Below, one piece after another: positions 31,880 through 38,456 of a stretch of DNA of 44,732 nucleotides. The DNA is taken from assembly GCA_905236875.1 (NCBI GenBank), contig CAJOQT010000002.1, forward strand, positions 1-44,732, written 5' to 3'. A program made the translations under genes and the position numbers. Each line of letters opens with the position of its first letter. The first letter of the stretch is position 1. This DNA is from an uncultured Prevotella sp. (GTDB lineage Bacteria > Bacteroidota > Bacteroidia > Bacteroidales > Bacteroidaceae). The notes below the pieces were generated by a model. It was not told the DNA's origin and searched no databases. It saw only the letters and a program-made list of their open reading frames with translations.

Positions 31880-32488
31880 GTCATTAAGGTTTGTGGCATG
31901 CGCGAGGCAGAAAACATCCGCGCTGTCGAAGAACTTGGTGTGCAATGGCTCGGACTCATCTTCTGGTCGAAGTCCAGCCGTTATGTTGCCATGCCGCCTG
32001 CATACCTCCCCACACGTGCCAAGCGCATCGGTGTGTTCGTTGACGCACCCATCGATGAGGTAATGCAGCACGTCACCGACTATGGCCTTCATGCCGTGCA
32101 GCTGCATGGTAAAGAATCGCCAGAGTATGTCAGGGAATGCAAGAATGCACAATGCGCAATTATAAAGGCTTTCAATATCGCCACACCTGCCGACCTCAAG
32201 CAGACGGAACCTTATGAAGGACTGGTCGATTACTTCCTCTTCGATACTAAGGGGCCATCCGTTGGTGGCAACGGCACACAGTTTGACTGGACGGTTCTCA
32301 ATGCCTATCACGGCACTACGCCCTTCCTGCTCAGCGGCGGCATAGGTCCTGACGACGTACCCCGCATCCGTTCTTTCAGTCACCCGCAACAGGCAGGCAT
32401 CGACCTCAATTCCCGTTTCGAGTTGGCTCCCGGGCTAAAAGATGTCAATGCCATCACCCGTTTCCTCAAAGAGCTGCAAGCCCCATAA
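31877..32488 (+). CDS. trpF: Phosphoribosylanthranilate isomerase
   Basis: A 203-residue TIM-barrel enzyme that performs the Amadori rearrangement of phosphoribosylanthranilate. Motifs are IKVCGMRE with the catalytic Cys, GLIFWSKSSRYV, GVFVDA, VQLHGKESPEYV, FDTKGPSVGGNGTQFDW with the catalytic Asp, LSGGIGPDDV and IDLNSRFE. A short stretch at about residues 86-97 (RECKNAQCAIIKAF) is encoded by AATG-type repeat units like those seen in gene spacers. TrpF is separate from TrpC here, not fused as in enterics. The stop codon lies in the first unit of a 9-bp repeat array. Confidence 0.96.
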   Translation: MVIKVCGMREAENIRAVEELGVQWLGLIFWSKSSRYVAMPPAYLPTRAKRIGVFVDAPIDEVMQHVTDYGLHAVQLHGKESPEYVRECKNAQCAIIKAFNIATPADLKQTEPYEGLVDYFLFDTKGPSVGGNGTQFDWTVLNAYHGTTPFLLSGGIGPDDVPRIRSFSHPQQAGIDLNSRFELAPGLKDVNAITRFLKELQAP

Positions 32489-32560
32489 GACTCAACCCAT
32501 ACACATCAGGCTCACCCCATATACCCCATAAGGCCCATGAGCCTCATCAGCCCCATTATC
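32482..32560 (+). repeat. Nonanucleotide tandem array between trpF and trpA
   Basis: The array begins with CCCATAAGA, which contains the trpF stop TAA (32486-32488). A degenerate stretch follows, then five strict 9-bp units from 32516 to 32560 (CCCATATAC, CCCATAAGG, CCCATGAGC and so on). Same CCCAT family as at trpG-trpD. Confidence 0.8.
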
Positions 32561-32577
32561 AATAAATCCCAACAACA

Positions 32578-33354
32578 ATGAATAAGATCAATAAACTCTT
32601 CCAGGACAGAAAAGACAATAAACTACTGTCACTCTACTTCTGCGCCGGCTGTCCGACACTCGACAGCACCGCAGACGTCATCCTCACCATGCAGCGTCGT
32701 GGTATCTCCATGATTGAGGTGGGCATACCCTTCAGCGATCCGATGGCCGACGGTCCTGTCATCCAGGATGCCGCCACGCGTTCGCTCAAGAACGGTATGA
32801 GCGTGCAACTGCTTTTCGAGCAGTTGAAAAAGATTAAGGCCGAAGTCAGCATCCCATTGGTTCTCATGGGTTACCTCAATCCTATCATGCAGTATGGCAT
32901 AGAGCCTTTCTGCCAGGCGTGCGTGGAAAGTGGAGTCAGCGGAGCTATCATTCCCGACCTACCCTTCAAGGACTATATGGAAACCGTCAAGCCCGTGGCC
33001 GATCGCTATGACCTGCGTATCATCATGCTCATCACACCAGAGACCAGTGAGGAGCGCATCCGATTCATCGATGACCATACCGACGGTTTCATCTATATGG
33101 TTTCGAGTGCTGCCATCACCGGTGCACAGAAGAGCTTCGACGAGGCCAAGCAAGAGTACTTCCGGCGCATCAATGCCATGAATCTGCGAAACCCGCGTAT
33201 GATTGGCTTCGGCATCAGTAACCGGCAGACCCTCAAAGCCGCACAGGACAATGCAGCAGGTGCCATCATCGGTTCGAAGTTCGTCACGCTGCTCAACGAG
33301 AGTGCCAATACCGACGAGGCACTCGACAAGCTCTTTGAGGCACTGGAGCGTTGA
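32578..33354 (+). CDS. trpA: Tryptophan synthase alpha chain
   Basis: A 258-residue TIM-barrel enzyme that splits indole-3-glycerol phosphate to indole and glyceraldehyde 3-phosphate; indole is channelled to TrpB. The catalytic Glu is in MIEVGIPFSDPMADGPVIQ (with the second catalytic Asp in the same motif). VLMGYLNPIMQYG, GAIIPDLPFKD and the phosphate-binding loop GFGISNRQTLKAA follow. Last gene of the operon, ended by the complex hairpin at 33393-33456. Full set: trpB, E, G, D, C, F, A with no gene missing. Confidence 0.98.
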   Translation: MNKINKLFQDRKDNKLLSLYFCAGCPTLDSTADVILTMQRRGISMIEVGIPFSDPMADGPVIQDAATRSLKNGMSVQLLFEQLKKIKAEVSIPLVLMGYLNPIMQYGIEPFCQACVESGVSGAIIPDLPFKDYMETVKPVADRYDLRIIMLITPETSEERIRFIDDHTDGFIYMVSSAAITGAQKSFDEAKQEYFRRINAMNLRNPRMIGFGISNRQTLKAAQDNAAGAIIGSKFVTLLNESANTDEALDKLFEALER

Positions 33355-33370
33355 CGATGCACCGGACAAC

Positions 33371-33456
33371 GACCCTACGGGTCAAAAACGACGACCCGTA
33401 GGCTCAGGGGCAACGACCCTACGGGTCAGAGCCGACGAGCCTACGGGTCATTTTTT
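33371..33456 (+). terminator. trp operon terminator built from four palindromic units
   Basis: Four related 13-bp elements lie at 33371-33383, 33393-33405, 33415-33427 and 33437-33449, all variants of GACCCTACGGGTC in alternating orientation. The second and fourth are perfect reverse complements (13 bp) and the fourth is followed by ATTTTTT, giving a terminator. The first and second can also pair (10 bp), as can other combinations. Confidence 0.8.
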
Positions 33457-33517
33457 ACGACATTTTTTCAATCCACGTTTTTACGTAATCCTTTACATGA
33501 ATTATTTGTCCTGAATT

Positions 33518-33549
33518 TTTGGGCATTCCCGATTTATTTTGTACTTTTG
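33518..33549 (+). promoter_or_regulatory. Promoter of the GH28-GH105 / PL1 / PL1 operon
   Basis: TTTG (33518-33521), 20-nt spacer, TACTTTTG (33542-33549), 37 nt before the ATG at 33587. Confidence 0.8.
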
Positions 33550-33586
33550 TGCCCAAGAATAAACAATTAATCTACTAAACAAAACA

Positions 33587-36178
33587 ATGAAGCAACTACA
33601 ACTATTGCTATTTTTTATTTTGTTACCCGCTGTGGCGCTGGCCGACGATGCGTGGAACACAACCTACAAACAGATAGAACAGAGCATCAAAGCACCAGAG
33701 TTTGCCGCACGTGATTTTGTTATCACCAAATATGGTGCGAGTATCAAGGCTACTGCCGTCAAAAATCAGAAAGCCATCAACAAAGCTATCGCAGCCTGCT
33801 CGAAGAAAGGCGGTGGCCGTGTCATCGTACCAGCCGGTACATTCAACACAGGAGCCATTACCCTGCTTTCCAATGTCAACCTCGTCGTAGAGAAGGATGC
33901 CGTGCTGCAGTTCGTCTTTGAACCCGATCTCTACCCTATCGTTCCTACCCGTTGGGAGGGTATCGACTGCTGGAACCTGAGTCCCTGCATCTATGCCTAC
34001 AAGCAGCAGAACGTTGCCATCACTGGCGAGGGAACCATTGACGGCGGCGGTTCAAACGACACATGGTGGCCCATGTGCGGCAAGGCATCATACGGTTACA
34101 GGGACGGGATGATCAGCCAACGCGGCGGATCACGTGCCCGTCTGCTTAAGAATGCCGAGGATGGTGTGCCTATGGATGAGCGTCGTTTCGACAAGAACGA
34201 TGGTCTGCGTCCACAACTCATCAACCTGAATCAGTGTAACAATATCCTCATCGAGAATGTCACATTGCTACGCTCTCCTTTCTGGGTTATTCATCCCCTG
34301 CTCTGTAAAAACGTCACTGTACGTGGTGTGAAGATTACAAACGACGGTCCTAACGGTGACGGCTGTGACCCGGAGTCATGCGACGGTGTGCTGATTGAGA
34401 ACTGTTTCTTCAACACAGGCGACGACTGCATCGCCATCAAGAGCGGCCGCAACAATGACGGTCGGCTGTGGGCACTTCCTTCCGAGAACATCATTGTACG
34501 CAACTGTATCATGCACAACGGTCATGGCGGCGTGGTCATCGGCTCCGAGATTTCCGGCGGCTGCCGTAATGTCTTTGCCCACGACAACGTGATGGACTCC
34601 CCCGAACTGGAGCGTGTTATCCGTATTAAGACCAATACCTGCCGTGGTGGCATCATCGAGAATATCTATGCTCGCAATATCAAGGTTGGCCAGTGCAAGG
34701 AGTCGGTATTGAAGATCAATCTCGACTACGAGCCTAACGAAGTATGCTGTCGTGGTTTTGTACCTACCGTACGCAACGTCTATATGGAGAATGTCACCTG
34801 CGAGAAATCCATGTATGGTGTACAGATTATTGCACTCGACACCGCTGTCTATGTCCACGACATCTATGTCAAGGACTGCAGGTTCAATGGTGTTGAGTCG
34901 GGCAACACTATCAAGGGAGAGACACGTAATGTGAAGTTCGAGAATCTCTTCATCAACGGTAACATCGTCTTGCTCGAGAAACCATACAGGCACTACAGCG
35001 AGTGGCTCACCTACTCCGAGATGCAACGGACACCGAAGTCCTACCTGCTGGACTTCGCTCAGAAGCCACGATGGAGCTACGTCATGGGAATAGAGCTCGA
35101 AGCAATGTTCGACACATATCTTAAGTATGGCGGAAATGCCATACTTAATTATTGTAAGGAGTATTGTGACACGATGATAACCGCCGACGGCAACATCCGG
35201 AACTACAAGCTCGAGGACTACAACCTCGACAACATCCGTACCGGACACTTCGTGGCACGCATGCAGCAGCTCTACCCTGAAGAGAAGAACCTGAAGGCCA
35301 TCCGGCTCATGATGCGTCAACTCGACAAACAGCCGCGCACAGTGAAGGACAAGGTTTTTTGGCACAAGGCAATCTACTCCTATCAGGTATGGCTCGACGG
35401 TATATTCATGGGATTGCCGTTCCGCGTGTTGACAGCAAACCTTAAACCTCAAACCTCAAAACTCAAACCTCAAACCATCTACGACGATGCGGTCAACCAG
35501 ATAAGCATCACTTACCAACGTACCCTCGACCCTGTCACCGGACTCAACCGACATGCTTACGACGAGACACGTGAGATGTTCTGGGCCGACAAGCAGACAG
35601 GACTGTCGCAGCACTGCTGGGGACGTGCACAAGGTTGGTACTCCATGGCACTCATTGAACTGCTCGATGCACTGCCCGAAGACTATGCCCGTCAAGGTGA
35701 AGTCATCGACCTTTTGAAGAAAGATCTCGACGCTGTCATCAAGTGGCAGGACAAGAAGACGGGCCTGTGGTACCAGGTGATGGACTCTCCTGAACGTGAG
35801 GGCAATTATCTGGAGGCCACCTGTTCGTCGATGTTTGCCTACGTATTGCTGAAAGCTGCCCGTCTGGGCTATGTCGATGACTCCTACCGTCAGGCCGGCA
35901 TCTGTGCCTACGAAGGCATCATCAACCATTTTATCCGCATCAATCCCGACAAGACCATCTCACTGACCCATTGCTGCTCTGTGGCCGGACTCGGTCCTGG
36001 CCTTAGCGACAAGGTACTGAAAGCTGCTCCCAACGTCAAGGAAAACCGCAAGCGCGACGGCAGCTATGAGTACTATCTCAGCGAACCCATCCGCGACAAC
36101 GATGCCAAAGGCGTCGGTCCTTTCATCTGGGCCTCACTCGAAATGGAAGCCCTCGGCTACACAACCGCAAATCTATAA
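33587..36178 (+). CDS. Secreted GH28 polygalacturonase fused to a GH105 unsaturated uronyl hydrolase
   Basis: An 863-residue exported enzyme (signal peptide MKQLQLLLFFILLPAVALA). Residues about 25-470 form a GH28 right-handed beta-helix with its signatures: NGDGCD (near 257), GDDCIAIKSG (near 278), GHGGVVIGSE (near 312) and RIK (near 346). These supply the catalytic aspartates and the substrate Arg/Lys. From about 490 a GH105 domain follows, with WLDGIFMGLPF, WGRAQGWYSMAL and EATCSSMFAYVLLKAA. GH105 enzymes remove unsaturated uronic acids left by pectate lyases, so one chain joins backbone cutting with end-product cleanup. A 14-residue linker at about 617-631 is encoded by six 7-bp repeats. 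It lacks the C-terminal tail seen in its neighbours and heads the pectin operon. Confidence 0.9.
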   Translation: MKQLQLLLFFILLPAVALADDAWNTTYKQIEQSIKAPEFAARDFVITKYGASIKATAVKNQKAINKAIAACSKKGGGRVIVPAGTFNTGAITLLSNVNLVVEKDAVLQFVFEPDLYPIVPTRWEGIDCWNLSPCIYAYKQQNVAITGEGTIDGGGSNDTWWPMCGKASYGYRDGMISQRGGSRARLLKNAEDGVPMDERRFDKNDGLRPQLINLNQCNNILIENVTLLRSPFWVIHPLLCKNVTVRGVKITNDGPNGDGCDPESCDGVLIENCFFNTGDDCIAIKSGRNNDGRLWALPSENIIVRNCIMHNGHGGVVIGSEISGGCRNVFAHDNVMDSPELERVIRIKTNTCRGGIIENIYARNIKVGQCKESVLKINLDYEPNEVCCRGFVPTVRNVYMENVTCEKSMYGVQIIALDTAVYVHDIYVKDCRFNGVESGNTIKGETRNVKFENLFINGNIVLLEKPYRHYSEWLTYSEMQRTPKSYLLDFAQKPRWSYVMGIELEAMFDTYLKYGGNAILNYCKEYCDTMITADGNIRNYKLEDYNLDNIRTGHFVARMQQLYPEEKNLKAIRLMMRQLDKQPRTVKDKVFWHKAIYSYQVWLDGIFMGLPFRVLTANLKPQTSKLKPQTIYDDAVNQISITYQRTLDPVTGLNRHAYDETREMFWADKQTGLSQHCWGRAQGWYSMALIELLDALPEDYARQGEVIDLLKKDLDAVIKWQDKKTGLWYQVMDSPEREGNYLEATCSSMFAYVLLKAARLGYVDDSYRQAGICAYEGIINHFIRINPDKTISLTHCCSVAGLGPGLSDKVLKAAPNVKENRKRDGSYEYYLSEPIRDNDAKGVGPFIWASLEMEALGYTTANL
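35437..35478 (+). repeat. Heptanucleotide tandem array inside the GH105 domain
   Basis: Six 7-bp units of the AAACCTC family (AAACCTT, AAACCTC, AAACCTC, AAAACTC, AAACCTC, AAACCAT), 42 bp in all, coding for a NLKPQTSKLKPQT-type linker. Six units keep the frame; five or seven would break it. Confidence 0.85.
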
Positions 36179-36242
36179 CAAGGAATAAATCAGTGTGTCC
36201 GGCGGTTCCCCCGTCGGACCTGCATACCAAAACGACATAACA

Positions 36243-38456
36243 ATGAAAAGAACCTTATTTACATTAGCTGCAGCAGTTATGACACTGCTTACTTGGGCAC
36301 AGACACCCGCCTTCCCCGGAGCCGAAGGACACGGCCGTTACGTCACTGGCGGACGTGGCGGAAAGGTAGTTCACGTTACCAACCTTAACGACTCAGGAAC
36401 AGGCTCGTTCCGACAGGCCGTCAATGGCTCGGAGAAAAAGATCGTCGTCTTCGACGTCGGTGGCGTCATCGCCTTGAAGAGCGACCTTACCATCGGAGCC
36501 AATACAACCGTCGAGGGACAGACAGCACCGGCACCAGGCATCACCCTGCGCTATTACACCGTACAGCCAGAGTCGAACGTCATCATCCGTTTCATGCGTT
36601 TCCGACGTGGACAGGAAAAGGATGTCAACGACGGTGCCGATGCTATGTGGCAACGCCATAAAAACAATATACTCATTGACCACTGTTCCTTCTCATGGTC
36701 CATCGACGAGGTAGCGTCGTTCTATGACAACAACAACTTCACTATGCAGTGGTGTATGTTGGGCGAAAGCCTCAATAATGCCGGACACGGAAAGGGTGCG
36801 CACGGCTATGGTGGCATCTGGGGCGGCAAGCTGGCATCGTTCCATCATAACATGATCTGTCATGTCGGCAACCGCTCACCGCGCTTCAACGGTGCCCGCT
36901 ACAACTGGTCAGGCTACACCGGCAACGACCTTTACAGTGAATACCAGTGGCAGAATGCCGTTCAGTCCGAGAACGTGGATTTCCGCAACTGCGTCATTTA
37001 CAACTGTGGCAACGGCTGCTACGGCGGTCCTGGCGGTGGACAGGTTAACATCGTCAACAACTTCTACAAGACAGGACCGGCAGCCGGTACCTCCCTTGTC
37101 ACTACCGCTTCCGTAGCCAACAGCACGTCGGCAAGCGGTTACACCACCTACTGGGGCATGTTCAGCCGCTACTATATCGACGGAAACCTGATAAACGGCA
37201 GTGACAAGAACTGGAATGCCGTGAAGTACGACGACGGTACGAAGGTATATAACAACGAGCGATACACCCCCGATCCCAACCACTACTACGGCAGTGGTGT
37301 CACCTATGTCAACATTGACGGTACCGACTGCGTCAGAATCAAGATGGACAGCCCGGCTCCTGTCGGTGAGGTAACCACTCACGACGCTACAACGGCCTTC
37401 AATAAGGTGCTGGCCTATGGCGGTGCTTCACTGGTTCGTGACAATGTGGATGAGCGCTACGAGACAGAAGCCCGCAACGGTACGGCAACCTACACAGGCA
37501 GTGTCACTGGAAAGAAAGGCCGTATCGACCTCGTCAGCGATGTCAACGGCTATACTGAAGCGAACTTCGGTACAGGCTCACGTCCTTCCGGATTCGACAC
37601 CGACAGGGACGGCATACCCGACGAATGGGAGACAGCCAATGGCCTCGACCCTAATAACGCCAACGATGCAGCCATGATAACCCTTGATTCCATGGGTTAC
37701 TACACCAATCTGGAGGTTTATCTCAACTCGTTGGTCCAGGACATCATGCTCAACGGAAATGCTGACGGCGACGGTGCCGTACAAGACTACTACCCCGCCT
37801 ACACCAAGGAAGACGGCACAAAGGTGGAAGCCATCAATGGCTCGGGCGGCGGACAGGAGACACAGAACGTCAGCTACACGCTGTCGCAAAGCACCAATGT
37901 CGCTTCGGGTAACACCAGCAGCACCTATCAGTTCAATAACGGTGTGACCATCACCAACAACAACGGCAAGACCTACGCTGCAGGCTACGAGAACGGTATC
38001 AAATACTCTGCCGCCGTGCAATACACCATCAATCTGCCTTCGGGTGTCAGCATCAACAAGATTACCTTTACTGGCTATGACAACTATGCCGACGTGGATG
38101 CTTATCTCGGCGAGGTAGCCGGCACGGAGTATAGTGCCACCGACTACGTGTTTCCGCAGAAGAACGGCAGCACCTATACGGTAAAGTCGCATACCATCGA
38201 GTTTGCCTCACCCGTTAGCGGTGCTATCACCTTCACGCCGATGGGCAAGCAGTGCGTATTCGTCATCCAGCTCAGCGGCACAAAAGGCGGCACAACAGCC
38301 CTCGATGTTCTCCCCTTGTCCAACGGTTCACCTGTTGAAACAGAGTACTACGACCTGCAGGGACGCCGTCTCAACGGACCACAGAAAGGACTGGTCATCC
38401 GTATTCAGCGGTTTGACAACGGTCAGACAGTTACCAATAAAATCATTATACGATGA
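36243..38456 (+). CDS. Secreted PL1-family pectate lyase with C-terminal modules
   Basis: A 737-residue exported protein (signal peptide MKRTLFTLAAAVMTLLTWAQ). Residues about 21-440 are a parallel beta-helix of the PL1 type: AFPGAEGHGRYVTGGRGG, ILIDHCSFSWSIDEVASFYD and GNRSPRFNGARYNW, the last corresponding to the catalytic Arg segment (NRxPR). A calcium-type repeat, DTDRDGIPDEWE, lies at about 452. A beta-rich module (about 540-700), probably carbohydrate binding, follows, then the tail YYDLQGRRL...KGLVIRIQR. The frame extends to a GTG at 36195, but the ATG at 36243 begins the signal peptide. The stop overlaps the next start (ATGA at 38453-38456), so the two lyases are translationally coupled. 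Confidence 0.9.
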   Translation: MKRTLFTLAAAVMTLLTWAQTPAFPGAEGHGRYVTGGRGGKVVHVTNLNDSGTGSFRQAVNGSEKKIVVFDVGGVIALKSDLTIGANTTVEGQTAPAPGITLRYYTVQPESNVIIRFMRFRRGQEKDVNDGADAMWQRHKNNILIDHCSFSWSIDEVASFYDNNNFTMQWCMLGESLNNAGHGKGAHGYGGIWGGKLASFHHNMICHVGNRSPRFNGARYNWSGYTGNDLYSEYQWQNAVQSENVDFRNCVIYNCGNGCYGGPGGGQVNIVNNFYKTGPAAGTSLVTTASVANSTSASGYTTYWGMFSRYYIDGNLINGSDKNWNAVKYDDGTKVYNNERYTPDPNHYYGSGVTYVNIDGTDCVRIKMDSPAPVGEVTTHDATTAFNKVLAYGGASLVRDNVDERYETEARNGTATYTGSVTGKKGRIDLVSDVNGYTEANFGTGSRPSGFDTDRDGIPDEWETANGLDPNNANDAAMITLDSMGYYTNLEVYLNSLVQDIMLNGNADGDGAVQDYYPAYTKEDGTKVEAINGSGGGQETQNVSYTLSQSTNVASGNTSSTYQFNNGVTITNNNGKTYAAGYENGIKYSAAVQYTINLPSGVSINKITFTGYDNYADVDAYLGEVAGTEYSATDYVFPQKNGSTYTVKSHTIEFASPVSGAITFTPMGKQCVFVIQLSGTKGGTTALDVLPLSNGSPVETEYYDLQGRRLNGPQKGLVIRIQRFDNGQTVTNKIIIR

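Noticed and set aside
34376..35452. 358-residue antisense open frame within the GH28-GH105 gene
   Set aside because: A shadow of the biased codon use of the real gene; no recognisable domain.
36195..36242. GTG start for the first PL1 lyase
   Set aside because: It would put 16 residues before a clear signal peptide starting at the ATG at 36243.
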